Shown here one piece after another: positions 56,123 to 64,000 of a DNA stretch of 64,000 bases. The stretch's first letter is position 1; each line of letters starts with the position of its first letter. The notes under the pieces are model-generated. The model made no database searches. It saw only the letters and a program-made list of their open reading frames with translations, and was not told where the DNA came from. Made by a program: the position numbers and the translations under genes. Source of the stretch: Robiginitomaculum sp. GTDB lineage: Bacteria > Pseudomonadota > Alphaproteobacteria > Caulobacterales > Maricaulaceae. The stretch is from contig JAJFFQ010000038.1 in the NCBI GenBank assembly GCA_021776565.1, positions 1-64,000 of the forward strand, read 5' to 3'.

Positions 56123-57360
56123 ATGACATAAGAACTCCCATTAAACCGTTTCCTACTTTTAAGTGGAGGTGGCTTAGTGTTGCGCCTAGTGAAGGCCTTC
56201 TCAAAGCTCCTGTTTTTCTAGGTGTTTTACGTGCCCTTCAACAACACGAAGGGGAAAGGTACAGCTCTATCGGCTTACACCACAAATTACAGCGCGTTAA
56301 AACAGATACTGGAACAGAAATTGACCTTGCACGCACCCCAGAGCGCAATCTATTCAGAAATTCCGGGCAATATTGGCGGGGAACGGGCTTAGTGGTACTC
56401 AAAACACGAGAAATTCAACTTACAGGCCTAGGCAGAAATATCGCATCAGGAAATATTACGAACGATGAATTCACCGCTTTAATGGTTAGAAATACTGTGC
56501 TTCCAAATCCATTAACCTATAGCCCTGCTGAAATCAAAAAATGGAGTGACGCCAATTTACGCATCAAACCGTTAGAGTTGATTTTAGCTGTAATGGACAA
56601 GTTGGGGCGTGAATATGGTGTTTCTCAATCATTCATAAGCCCCAACGAACTCATTAAGGTGCTGATCCCATTATCTGGAGAGAATACACCCGTTGCGATC
56701 TGCGCCAAAGCAATCCACGCTTTTAGAAATGGGCTACTTGATATTTCTGCTTGGCCAAATTGTGTTCCAGCAGCAAATGATAAAAGGCTTGCGAGAGAGT
56801 TTTTATTATTTCTCGAAAATTTTGATATTTGCCAAACAACTGAATCGGCAGATAATTATGAGCAAAGATTTTATATCGACCAAGTTTTGAGTGAAGAAAT
56901 ACACCCAGACCTACAACGAACATTCTTAGAAAATACTGAATTAGCAGAAGAAGAAGTCAATAACTCTAGATATTCAGAAATACCTATTATCATCGAAAGA
57001 AAACGTGTGGCCACAAGTGTTATTCGCCGAACTAGCCAGTCTCGCTTTAGAAGGGAGGTCTTTGCAGCAGGCGGAAATCGTTGCGTGTTAACTCAAGAGC
57101 AAACGCCAGATGTTTTGGAGGCCGCGCATATCATACCTGTTGACCATGGTGGCTCCGACCTCGTTGGGAATGGCTTTTGTATGCGTGTAGATATACATCG
57201 CTTGTTTGATGGTGGAAAGATAAGAATTAAGGCTGATGGAACCGTGCAACTTAATGAACAAATTGAAAATACTATTAGTTATGCAGATTTACCAAGAATG
57301 GTTCCCCTCCCTCAATCTACTGGGTTAGAAAATGTTGAATGGCGTTCTCGTTATCTATAA
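56119..57360 (+). CDS. HNH endonuclease, probable restriction enzyme of the methyltransferase operon
   Basis: The C-terminal third (about residues 305-372) is an HNH-2 type nuclease: FRREVFAAGGNRC, then VLEAAHIIPVDHGG with His337, Asn351 in GNGF, and His360 in DIHRLFDGG. The first 300 residues are not recognised. They have a mixed helical composition and no helicase or ATPase motif, and they may recognise DNA. Coupling to two methyltransferases by ATGA overlap suggests it is the nuclease of a type II restriction system. A modified-DNA-dependent nuclease would be odd beside its own methylases. A hairpin follows 5 nt after the stop. Confidence 0.8.
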   Translation: MNDIRTPIKPFPTFKWRWLSVAPSEGLLKAPVFLGVLRALQQHEGERYSSIGLHHKLQRVKTDTGTEIDLARTPERNLFRNSGQYWRGTGLVVLKTREIQLTGLGRNIASGNITNDEFTALMVRNTVLPNPLTYSPAEIKKWSDANLRIKPLELILAVMDKLGREYGVSQSFISPNELIKVLIPLSGENTPVAICAKAIHAFRNGLLDISAWPNCVPAANDKRLAREFLLFLENFDICQTTESADNYEQRFYIDQVLSEEIHPDLQRTFLENTELAEEEVNNSRYSEIPIIIERKRVATSVIRRTSQSRFRREVFAAGGNRCVLTQEQTPDVLEAAHIIPVDHGGSDLVGNGFCMRVDIHRLFDGGKIRIKADGTVQLNEQIENTISYADLPRMVPLPQSTGLENVEWRSRYL

Positions 57361-57365
57361 ACATA

Positions 57366-57391
57366 GGTGCAAAACCCACCCACTTTGCACC
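57366..57391 (+). terminator. Hairpin after the restriction-modification operon
   Basis: GGTGCAAA and TTTGCACC form an 8-bp perfect stem with a 10-nt loop, starting 5 nt after the HNH stop. It is followed by an AT-rich run without a clear U-tract, so it is a possible terminator of the operon. Confidence 0.55.
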
Positions 57392-57466
57392 AATTATATA
57401 ATACAACAATTTCAAGCACCTACACTTGCAAAACCATATTACAAAACTCCGGAAAGCAAGTCGGAT

Positions 57467-57504
57467 AGGCTTGCCTCTTGATAGCTAATTATAGGCAAGC
57501 GCCT
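57467..57504. terminator. Hairpin downstream of the degenerate GGDEF gene
   Basis: AGGCTTGCCT (57467-57476) and AGGCAAGCGCCT (57493-57504) pair with a 2-nt bulge. It lies just past the stop of the minus-strand gene ending at 57515. No strong U-run was seen. Confidence 0.4.
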
Positions 57505-57514
57505 GCACAAATAA

Positions 57515-58831
57515 TCAAGATAAAGACTTATCCAGCGCCCGGTGTAGTAAGCCTTCACTGGATTCGCGAACGCGCAACTCCACCACCCTGATTTCCAGTT
57601 CAAGCTGGAACGGGCGATCTTCATTGCCACTTTCAAACGCTGTGCAATCTATCACGCCCTCAATACGGCTGGCGGCGATTTTCGCGTCTGCCTCTGTCGT
57701 TCCGGGCATGACAATCGCAAAGGCACCCGAGCCAAGACGCGAGGCCATATCTTCGGCACGAACCAGATGGCGCAACATGCCGCCAAGCTGTCGCCGCGCA
57801 GACTGGCGGTATACTTTTTCTATGTCCGGTGGTGAAACCGCACGTATCACAGCTAGAGAAAGCGGTCGGTTAATCTCGCGGGCGCGGCGCGTCATTCGTC
57901 CAAGATGATGAGCGAAAAATGCAGGATTAAAAAGCCCGGTTTCTTTTTCCAGCACACTGTTTGTGCGCACCCCGTCAAACAATGCCTTGGTGCTTTCATG
58001 ACGTTGGCGCTCCCGGGCCAGTCCCAATACTCTTTGGCGCGAGTCGCTCTCGTCAACACTGGCATCCAACAGGTCGCTGGCACCACGGGCAAAGGCTTCA
58101 TCCACATCCGTAAATGATCGCGAATCAACCAATAATATCGCCGGGACATGAAACAGACGCGTATTGCGGCGCATGGCCGCCACAATGGTAAAGGCCGGCT
58201 CGTTCTCTATCAGTGCATTAAGAACGATGGCGTCAAAATTGCTGTTATGCAAATAATCAAAGGCGGTGAAGGAGGTCATGGCCGCTGTTACCTCAGCCCC
58301 GGCCTGTTCCAGTGCGTTTTTCAAGGCGATAAATTGCGGTGCTGCCGTACCAACAAAAAGTATGGATAAATGTTCTGGCGGCGCAGAAGCGGAGAATAAA
58401 TCAGGCATATCTTCGCCCAATGCCGCCATGGTTTTTCGGCGTTGCACCGCTTCTTCTTCCATCAGGGCTACGCGCAAGGCGGACTGCAAGCGCGCTTCGA
58501 GTTGCGCGGGATGCACGGGTGGGCGCAATAGGCTGGCGAACAAATCTTCACCGGTCTCATGCTCGCCTTGTTCGGCCACAGCCAATATTGGCAAAGGCCG
58601 TATGCCCGCTTCAGTTTTTAGACGCCTTGCCAGCGCAACCGTTTCCCCGAAAGGTCGATCCAGCGCATCAATCATCACGCCTTCCACGGTAAAATCCGCA
58701 GCGGCAATGACAGCTTCATCATCTGTTTTGGCATAAACCGTGTGCAGCCCCGCGCCGTCCAGCCGCGCCGCCGTTTCGGATACAATTCCGTCCCCACTGG
58801 AGACAATAAGAATTCGTGCGGTAAAATCCAT
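57515..58831 (-). CDS. Degenerate two-receiver/GGDEF protein, probably catalytically inactive
   Basis: About 438 residues have the same plan as PleD: two receiver-like folds (about 1-120 and 155-270) and a C-terminal GGDEF-like domain. The receivers lack a convincing phosphoacceptor aspartate. The GGDEF signature is replaced by GSGAF (SRLGSGAFAIVMPGT), so it should not make cyclic di-GMP, although it could bind it or act as a scaffold. The start is uncertain: the ATG at 58831 (MDFTARILIVSS) fits the domain start, while the frame is open to 58927 and a GAGGGA lies 15 nt before the chosen ATG. It is divergent from the CoA-racemase gene. Confidence 0.72.
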   Translation of the reverse strand: MDFTARILIVSSGDGIVSETAARLDGAGLHTVYAKTDDEAVIAAADFTVEGVMIDALDRPFGETVALARRLKTEAGIRPLPILAVAEQGEHETGEDLFASLLRPPVHPAQLEARLQSALRVALMEEEAVQRRKTMAALGEDMPDLFSASAPPEHLSILFVGTAAPQFIALKNALEQAGAEVTAAMTSFTAFDYLHNSNFDAIVLNALIENEPAFTIVAAMRRNTRLFHVPAILLVDSRSFTDVDEAFARGASDLLDASVDESDSRQRVLGLARERQRHESTKALFDGVRTNSVLEKETGLFNPAFFAHHLGRMTRRAREINRPLSLAVIRAVSPPDIEKVYRQSARRQLGGMLRHLVRAEDMASRLGSGAFAIVMPGTTEADAKIAASRIEGVIDCTAFESGNEDRPFQLELEIRVVELRVRESSEGLLHRALDKSLS

Positions 58832-58905
58832 TGACTGCGTTACAATTCCCTCGATTCGCCGAATGACCATACCGGCATAAACGGGCAAGAAGAAAGGGCA
58901 AGGGC

Positions 58906-60012
58906 ATGGGAAATCACACAAAGCCATCTGGCCCCCTAAAAGGCCTCAAAATTCTGGAGTTTGCCGGCCTTGGCCCTGTGCCCTTTTGCGCCATGCTATT
59001 GGGGGATCTGGGTGCAGACGTTGTCCGTATAGATCGCCCCGGCACACCCGATGCTGGGCCGAGCGACATTACCTCACGAGGGCGGCGCTCTATTATCCTT
59101 GACCTGAAATCTGCGCACGATCAAAAAACCGCACACGCACTGGTCGGCAAAGCCGATGCGCTACTGGAAGGGTTTCGTCCCGGCGTGATGGAAAAACTGG
59201 GCCTTGGCCCAGAAATACTGCTGGCAATCAATCCACGGCTTGTTTTTGGGCGCATGACGGGTTGGGGGCAGGACGGGCCACTGGCACAGGCGGCCGGGCA
59301 TGATTTGAATTATATTGCCATTACCGGCGCACTCGGTGCCATGGGCGAGGCAGATCGCCCCCCTGCCCCGCCGCTTAATCTGGTGGGCGATTATGGTGGC
59401 GGTGCGCTGTATCTGGCGTTTGGTATTATGGCGGCATTGCATCACGTGCAAAAAACCGGTCAGGGACAGGTTGTGGACTGCGCCATTGTTGACGGGGTGA
59501 TGAGCATGATGGCCCCCATTCACTGGTTACGGCAAACCGGCATGTGGAATGAGAAAGTGCGCCAGGCCAACCTTCTGGATGGCGGTGCATTTTTTTACGC
59601 CAGCTATACCTGCGCCGATGGTAAATTTTTCACAATCGGTGCGATTGAGCCGCAATTTTATGCGATTTTGCGAGAAAAACTGGGCCTTGATGGCAAAGAA
59701 TGGAATACCCCTTTTGATGCGGCGAACTGGCCTGATTTACGCAAAAAACTGGCGGCGATATTTATCGGGCACCCCCGCGCCCACTGGCAGGAACTGCTGG
59801 AGGGCAGTGATGCGTGTGCTGCCGGAATTATGGATATGGTCGAGGCCGCAGAACACCCCCATAACAAGGCGCGAAAAAATCTGTTAGAGGTGGGCGGCAT
59901 AGTGCAGCCCGCACCCGCGCCGCGCTTTTCCAAAACCCCCGGCGCCATTACCGGGCCGCCACCAAAACCCGGCGCGGATATGGACGCTGTATTAAAAGAC
60001 TGGAACGTTTAG
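58906..60012 (+). CDS. Alpha-methylacyl-CoA racemase / CoA-transferase family III
   Basis: This 368-residue protein of the CaiB/BaiF family has the N-terminal LKGLKILEFAGLGPVPFCAMLLGDLGADVVR and the racemase catalytic pair His132 (AGHDLNY) and Asp162 (LVGDYGGG). It is therefore predicted to invert the alpha-methyl centre of branched acyl-CoA esters. A formyl- or other CoA-transferase is less likely because those use an aspartate in a different context. AAGGGC precedes the ATG. The stop overlaps the modC stop by 4 nt on the opposite strand. Confidence 0.85.
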   Translation: MGNHTKPSGPLKGLKILEFAGLGPVPFCAMLLGDLGADVVRIDRPGTPDAGPSDITSRGRRSIILDLKSAHDQKTAHALVGKADALLEGFRPGVMEKLGLGPEILLAINPRLVFGRMTGWGQDGPLAQAAGHDLNYIAITGALGAMGEADRPPAPPLNLVGDYGGGALYLAFGIMAALHHVQKTGQGQVVDCAIVDGVMSMMAPIHWLRQTGMWNEKVRQANLLDGGAFFYASYTCADGKFFTIGAIEPQFYAILREKLGLDGKEWNTPFDAANWPDLRKKLAAIFIGHPRAHWQELLEGSDACAAGIMDMVEAAEHPHNKARKNLLEVGGIVQPAPAPRFSKTPGAITGPPPKPGADMDAVLKDWNV

Positions 60013-61088
60013 GTTTCACCTGCTGCGAGCGTACTGGCCTTGATTTGCGCAAAGACCTGGTCACCGGGAGATAGTCTTAGCATCCGGGCAGATTTCTCTG
60101 TAATGCGCGCCAACAAAGACATGCCCCCCAGAATAAGTGTGACATTCACCAGCCCCGCAGACAGTGCATTTTGCCCATCTACATGCTCGATATGTTTGAT
60201 GGTGACGGGCAGGATATTCAGAACACTGCTATCATCATAACGTGTGCGGCTAAGGCTAATATCACCGGCACGAATACGAAGACGCACAGTGCGGCCCTTG
60301 GGAATGGCCATTCCCGGCGTAAATATTTTTGCTTCGCCCAGCCTCAAAACATTTAACCGGTCACTGGTTTCGTACCCTGCGGCACTGGCCTTTAACACCA
60401 CACAAGCATCATCACGATGACGATAGGGTAAACGCTCGTCCAGCAGGCACGTATTGAGAGCGCCCTGGGCAACCACTTTGCCATTGTCCAGATAGATCAT
60501 GAAATCCGCAAGGCGGGACAGGGTATCAAGGTCATGACTGACGAACAAAACTGACAAACCCTGCCTTGCACAAAACTTAAGCAAAATGCCAAGCAAGTCA
60601 TGGCGCGCCTCTGCATCCAGAGCACCAAACGGCTCGTCCAGTGCCAAAAGGCATGGGTTGGAAAGCAGCGCCCGGGCCAGAATAAGGCGTTGTTTTTGCC
60701 CCCCCGAAAGCGCACCGGCATTTTGTTCTAGGCGTTCGTTAAGTGAAAATTGTTCGACAATGACGGCCAATTCAGCGCCGCCTGGTCTAGCGTGCCGCAT
60801 GGCAAACAGCAGGTTTTCACGCACGCTTAAATGCGTAAACACGTCATCATGCTGACTGACCCAGGCCATACGCCTTTTGTGCGCAGGAATGAACGCATTG
60901 GCGCTTTGCAAAGTTTCAACCTTAAACTCAACATGTCCCTGGGCGCGCTCCAACCCCACCAACGCGCGCAACAGGCTGCTCTTGCCCGCCCCTGATGGCC
61001 CGGCAATGACCGTCATATCTGTGTCTGGCCACTCAGCTTTGGCAGCAAGCGTAAACCCGCCCTTGCACAAGCTCACGTCCACTTTCAT
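60009..61088 (-). CDS. modC: Molybdate ABC transporter ATP-binding protein
   Basis: This is the ATPase subunit of the molybdate importer. The 359 residues have Walker A GPSGAGKS near residue 30, the Q-loop in AWVSQHDDVF, the ABC signature LSGGQKQR and Walker B LLALDEPFGALD. A C-terminal TOBE/Mop-like region of about residues 250-355 may bind molybdate. The start overlaps the modB stop (ATGA). It is the last gene of the molybdenum operon and converges with the racemase gene. Confidence 0.92.
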   Translation of the reverse strand: MKVDVSLCKGGFTLAAKAEWPDTDMTVIAGPSGAGKSSLLRALVGLERAQGHVEFKVETLQSANAFIPAHKRRMAWVSQHDDVFTHLSVRENLLFAMRHARPGGAELAVIVEQFSLNERLEQNAGALSGGQKQRLILARALLSNPCLLALDEPFGALDAEARHDLLGILLKFCARQGLSVLFVSHDLDTLSRLADFMIYLDNGKVVAQGALNTCLLDERLPYRHRDDACVVLKASAAGYETSDRLNVLRLGEAKIFTPGMAIPKGRTVRLRIRAGDISLSRTRYDDSSVLNILPVTIKHIEHVDGQNALSAGLVNVTLILGGMSLLARITEKSARMLRLSPGDQVFAQIKASTLAAGET

Positions 61089-61735
61089 GAAACACCCCCC
61101 CGCTCGTTAAGCCAGGATAGCACCAGAAGAATCGCAAATGAAAACCCTAACAAGCCAAAGGAAAGCCAATGCGCCGTGGCAAAATCCAATCGCTCAACAG
61201 CATCAAAAATTGCCACCGAAAGCACCCGGGTTTTACCCGCGATATTGCCACCAACCATCAGAACCACACCAAATTCACCCAATGTGTGGGCAAAGCCCAG
61301 TATTGCTGCGCTGAAAATACCGCGCTGGGCCAGAGGGATTGCCAGCCTTGTAAAACGTTGCCACGGCCCGGCCCCAAGACTGGCGGCGCTATCCAGAAGA
61401 CTGGGTGAAATAGCTTCAAAGGCACTTTGCACGGGACGCAACACAAAGGGGAGCGAGAAAATAACCGAGCCAACCACCAGCCCCCAAAATGAAAACACCA
61501 GACGCAAGGGCGCAAACGGCCCTTCCGGGCCAAGTAACAGCAACAGATAAAACCCAAGCACTGTTGGCGGCAATACCAATGGCAAGGTCAAAAATGCCTC
61601 AACAAAGGGGCGCCATTTCCCCCGGGTGCGCGTCAATATCCAGCCAAGCGGCACGCATAGCACCAGCAAGATCACTGTTGTCACACTGGCAAGGCGCAAA
61701 CTCAGTAAAACCGGCTCTAGCCATGATGCCGTCAT
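61085..61735 (-). CDS. modB: Molybdate ABC transporter permease
   Basis: This inner-membrane channel subunit has 216 residues and about five or six helices. The binding-protein-dependent transport motif appears as SAASLGAGPWQRFTRLAIPLA, the EAA loop that contacts ModC. The ATG at 61735 (MTASWLEP) overlaps the modA stop in ATGA. The longer open frame of 24 additional codons lies inside modA and is rejected. Confidence 0.94.
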   Translation of the reverse strand: MTASWLEPVLLSLRLASVTTVILLVLCVPLGWILTRTRGKWRPFVEAFLTLPLVLPPTVLGFYLLLLLGPEGPFAPLRLVFSFWGLVVGSVIFSLPFVLRPVQSAFEAISPSLLDSAASLGAGPWQRFTRLAIPLAQRGIFSAAILGFAHTLGEFGVVLMVGGNIAGKTRVLSVAIFDAVERLDFATAHWLSFGLLGFSFAILLVLSWLNERGGVS

Positions 61736-62463
61736 GGCACTGCCCCAAAACCAGCATCCACCATCATGGCTTTGCTTCGTGGGGTGTTCAAAAACGCCAA
61801 CAGGCAATCGGTCGTTCTGGATTGACGCAAAACCGCAACATCTTGCTGGATGGGACTATACCAATCCGTGGTCACAAGAAAAAACTCATCTTCACTAACC
61901 CCTGCTAAACGCAGCAGCGATAAGGGAACCAGCCCAGCCTTAGCTGCTCCCGTGGCAACAAACTGAAAAACCTGTGCCGCACTTCTGCCCCACACGGTGT
62001 CTCCCGGCAGACCATGTTCCTGCCTTAACTGATCCAGGCTTTGCATGGCGGCCTGACCAAAAGGAGCCAAGACCGGGTCGGCAATGGCCAGGGGGCGTGG
62101 ATCGTCCGGGTCAGGGTTTTTAAACGAAGGTTGCCAATAGACCAAATGCCCAAAGGCGTAAGTTTGGCGAAAGGCTGCATTGCCTTTTTTTTCTAATTGT
62201 GCCGGACGCACGGCATCGGCAGAAAAGAAAATATCAAACGGCGCTCCGTTCAGTATCTGTGTTGCCAGCATCCCGCTTGAACCCGAGCTGATTTGTATTT
62301 TGATCTGGCAATGGCTTTGAATATCTTCGGTAATGACGCCCAGGAACGGCGCAAAACTACTGGCCGTCGCTATGTGTAAAGCTGGTATGACATTAGGTTT
62401 TACACTGACATAGGCAAAGATCAGCGTCGCCAAAACAAGAACAATGACAGTCAGTGTTTTCAT
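61732..62463 (-). CDS. modA: Molybdate-binding periplasmic protein
   Basis: This substrate-binding protein has 243 residues. The N-terminal hydrophobic segment (MKTLTVIVLVLATLIFAYVSV) acts as signal or anchor. The oxyanion-binding segments are TASSFAPFL and ISSGSSGMLATQI, and FDIFFSADAVRP is a family hallmark. The start overlaps the preceding DUF7009-like gene stop (ATGA), so it is translationally coupled into the cofactor operon. Confidence 0.9.
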   Translation of the reverse strand: MKTLTVIVLVLATLIFAYVSVKPNVIPALHIATASSFAPFLGVITEDIQSHCQIKIQISSGSSGMLATQILNGAPFDIFFSADAVRPAQLEKKGNAAFRQTYAFGHLVYWQPSFKNPDPDDPRPLAIADPVLAPFGQAAMQSLDQLRQEHGLPGDTVWGRSAAQVFQFVATGAAKAGLVPLSLLRLAGVSEDEFFLVTTDWYSPIQQDVAVLRQSRTTDCLLAFLNTPRSKAMMVDAGFGAVP

Positions 62464-62792
62464 TTCAATTTTTTGTTGGCAAAGTCTTTGACGTTCACTT
62501 CAATGATGAAATGTCCCTGATCGAATACGCCTTCTATGCCCTGTTTCATAGGCGTATTAGCCAGTTTTTGGGCATCACCTTTAGAGATATAAAAGACAAA
62601 GTTTGGCCCCGCCGGATCAAACGAGAACTGCGGTGCTGGCAAACCTTCTATTGTGCCAATAGCCAGGACATAACTGGCCCCGCCGCCGGGCAGCGCGATG
62701 GTGTCATTTATGGCCCCGTCTTTGACGAGGTTTTGCGCTTCCTCGCGGGTAATACGGCACCGCACAGCACCCGTTTCAAGCTTTAGCTTCAC
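62460..62792 (-). CDS. DUF7009-like small protein in the molybdenum operon
   Basis: This 110-residue protein of unknown function has no signal peptide or membrane segment. The N-terminal MKLKLETGAVRCRITREEAQNLV and the C-terminal IIEVNVKDFANKK fit the DUF7009 pattern, in which a (I/V)EKDF-like end is conserved. The start is GTG, 7 nt after GGGAG, inside the mobA 3' end (17-nt overlap), and its stop overlaps modA in ATGA. This tight placement between cofactor assembly and transport genes suggests a role in molybdate or molybdopterin handling. Confidence 0.7.
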   Translation of the reverse strand: MKLKLETGAVRCRITREEAQNLVKDGAINDTIALPGGGASYVLAIGTIEGLPAPQFSFDPAGPNFVFYISKGDAQKLANTPMKQGIEGVFDQGHFIIEVNVKDFANKKLK

Positions 62793-63327
62793 TGCTTTTC
62801 TCCCAGATTTTCAAATCCGCCGGTGTGTTGAGGTTGGTTAGCTCATCCGAACTGATCTCACTGATTGCCAGTGTGCGCACATCAAGTTCGCGTACAAAAT
62901 TGCGGATGGATAAATCAGCATCCGGTGTTTGCAATATCGTCTCAAGGCGCGCCTTTACCTTGTCATTCAACGCCAGCTTCAAAGGCAGAGATTGATTTTT
63001 ATAAAACACTGCTTCGCCAGATGTTACAGTCAGTCGTTTCAAGCTATTCGCCCGCAAATCCGGCATATCCACCGGCACGATGAGCAACGCACTGGCTTGC
63101 CCAATATGGTCGAACGCTGCGTGTATTCCTGCCAACGGCCCCTTGCCCGGGTAAATATCTTTAATGCCGCCCGGGCCACTTAACATAACCGGATCGCACC
63201 CCGCAGCACGCAATATCCCCGTCATGGTGTCGACCAGGGTTTTTCCCCTGACCATCAGCCCGGCCTTGTCGCTGCCCATGCGCCGTGAAGCCCCGCCCGC
63301 CAGCAGCAGTCCAGCCAGATCACCCAT
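62776..63327 (-). CDS. mobA: Molybdenum cofactor guanylyltransferase
   Basis: MobA attaches GMP to molybdopterin to make the MGD cofactor of DMSO-reductase-family enzymes. The 183 residues open with the nucleotidyltransferase signature GLLLAGGASRRMGSDKA and contain VPVDMPDL, the metal-binding aspartate region. The frame is open upstream over moaE, but the ATG at 63327 (MGDLAGLLLAGG) is the family start and overlaps moaE by 8 nt. No clear ribosome-binding site precedes it, so coupling to moaE translation is likely. Confidence 0.9.
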   Translation of the reverse strand: MGDLAGLLLAGGASRRMGSDKAGLMVRGKTLVDTMTGILRAAGCDPVMLSGPGGIKDIYPGKGPLAGIHAAFDHIGQASALLIVPVDMPDLRANSLKRLTVTSGEAVFYKNQSLPLKLALNDKVKARLETILQTPDADLSIRNFVRELDVRTLAISEISSDELTNLNTPADLKIWEKSSEAKA

Positions 63328-63799
63328 GATGGGCCTGACCATGGGATTGATCGCCATGTTGGCAAAGCGCATGACCCTGTACCCATTCACTGTCGCCATC
63401 GGTATAATGTTCCTGCTTCCACACAGGCGAACGGTTCTTGATTTCCTCAATGACATAGCGGCAAGCCTTGAAAGCCTCATCCCGGTGCGGCGATCCGGCA
63501 GCGATAACAATGCTCAACCCACCCACGTCCAGACGGCCTTTGCCGTGCACCACAAACAAGCGTAAGCATTCCCCCCACTTGTCTTGCGCTTCGGCACAAA
63601 TTTCACCAAAACTCTGTTCAGCCAGGGGCGCAAACACGTCATAGCTGACGCCTTCAACATCACGGCCCTGATTGCGGTTGCGCACCGCACCTAAAAATAA
63701 TGCCCCGGCACCATGGCCCGGTGCCTCAACGAAATTCAAGGCCTCCTGCGCATCCAGTTTTCCTTGTGTTACATCGCGTACTTCTACATGAATATTCAT
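63320..63799 (-). CDS. moaE: Molybdopterin synthase catalytic subunit
   Basis: MoaE with MoaD converts precursor Z to molybdopterin by inserting two sulfurs. The 159 residues contain GALFLGAVRNRNQGRDVEGVSYDVF, RLFVVHGKGRLDVGG and the active-site lysine region KNRSPVWKQEHY. The C-terminal GDQSHGQAHHG is slightly longer than usual. It begins 2 nt after the moaD stop, a standard pair. Confidence 0.95.
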   Translation of the reverse strand: MNIHVEVRDVTQGKLDAQEALNFVEAPGHGAGALFLGAVRNRNQGRDVEGVSYDVFAPLAEQSFGEICAEAQDKWGECLRLFVVHGKGRLDVGGLSIVIAAGSPHRDEAFKACRYVIEEIKNRSPVWKQEHYTDGDSEWVQGHALCQHGDQSHGQAHHG

Positions 63800-63801
63800 T
63801 G

Positions 63802-64000
63802 TTAACCTCCTGATACTGGTGGTAATATTGCAAATATTGAATCTACTTGTAACACTGAATTTTCACTCAAAACCGTACGTTCATCGGCAAAACGACTTAC
63901 GCCTATGAGGTCATGAAAGTCCTCTGGCAGCGCAGATATAAAGGCCGTGCGAAGATCATCAACGCAGGCTTTATCTGGTAGATCAAAACTCATTTCTGTC
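63802..64000 (-). CDS. moaD: Molybdopterin synthase sulfur-carrier subunit, 5' end outside window
   Basis: The visible 66 codons end in the diagnostic Gly-Gly (ILPPVSGG) that is thiocarboxylated to donate sulfur. The first visible residues, TEMSFDLPDKACVDDLRTAF, match the internal part of MoaD after its first strand, so the start codon lies beyond position 64000. An ATG at 63993 is in frame but would remove the first beta-strand. It is paired with moaE (gap 2 nt). Confidence 0.88.
   Translation of the reverse strand, partial: TEMSFDLPDKACVDDLRTAFISALPEDFHDLIGVSRFADERTVLSENSVLQVDSIFAILPPVSGG

Overview
The window comes from an alphaproteobacterial chromosome of roughly 50-55% GC. The evidence for this is the divK-pleD pair next to rpmG and dinB, a LexA-type box of the alphaproteobacterial form GAAC-N7-GAAC in front of dinB, a DUF1489 protein, a B12-dependent ribonucleotide reductase (NrdJ) and an ALDH16-type aldehyde dehydrogenase. 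I cannot place the order or genus. Nearly all of the window is dense, ordinary chromosome. No tRNA, rRNA, CRISPR array or prophage was seen.

Layout. 1-140: left end of an IS3-family element that cuts off a SpoU/TrmH methyltransferase gene (138-539). 0.8-5.4 kb: lemA-htpX-like pair, parC and a response regulator. 5.6-9.3 kb: nrdJ. 9.3-15.1 kb: pentapeptide-repeat protein, smpB-dapA, slt and an amidohydrolase. 15.3-17.4 kb: feoAB behind a possible Fur-type box. 17.4-25.8 kb: a nucleoside-catabolism cluster, all on the minus strand (cdd, punA, deoC, ALDH16, deoA, deoB, add). A perfect RutR-like palindrome lies before deoC. 26.0-28.2 kb: kbl-tdh threonine catabolism. 28.4-36.3 kb: alpha-2-macroglobulin and pbpC. 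36.4-46.7 kb: SPOR lipoprotein, DUF1489, a secreted lysine-rich protein, a cupin, a biotin-dependent carboxylase subunit, nadE, an oxidoreductase, a membrane protein and a serine hydrolase. 46.7-50.5 kb: clpX, clpP, an MFS transporter and rpmG. 50.5-53.9 kb: pleD, divK and dinB.

53.9-57.4 kb is the clearest accessory island. It is AT-richer than its surroundings and holds a small unknown ORF, two tandem paralogous cytosine-C5 DNA methyltransferases and an HNH endonuclease. The last three are joined by ATGA start/stop overlaps. It looks like a type II restriction-modification system with one methyltransferase per strand of an asymmetric site, but the site and the nuclease partner are inferred. 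From 57.5 kb the chromosome resumes with a degenerate REC/GGDEF protein and an alpha-methylacyl-CoA racemase. A compact molybdenum operon follows (moaD, moaE, mobA, a DUF7009-like gene, modA, modB, modC), read leftwards from the right edge.

Small-scale structure: four copies of a dispersed palindromic repeat (710, 20979, 25836, 25936), two in-frame minisatellites in dinB, several convergent gene pairs with overlapping stop codons, and a long imperfect palindrome before nadE. Many start codons were moved downstream of the longest reading frame because of ribosome-binding sites, family alignment or translational coupling. Each case is stated in its entry. All family and motif assignments were made by eye, without database searches.
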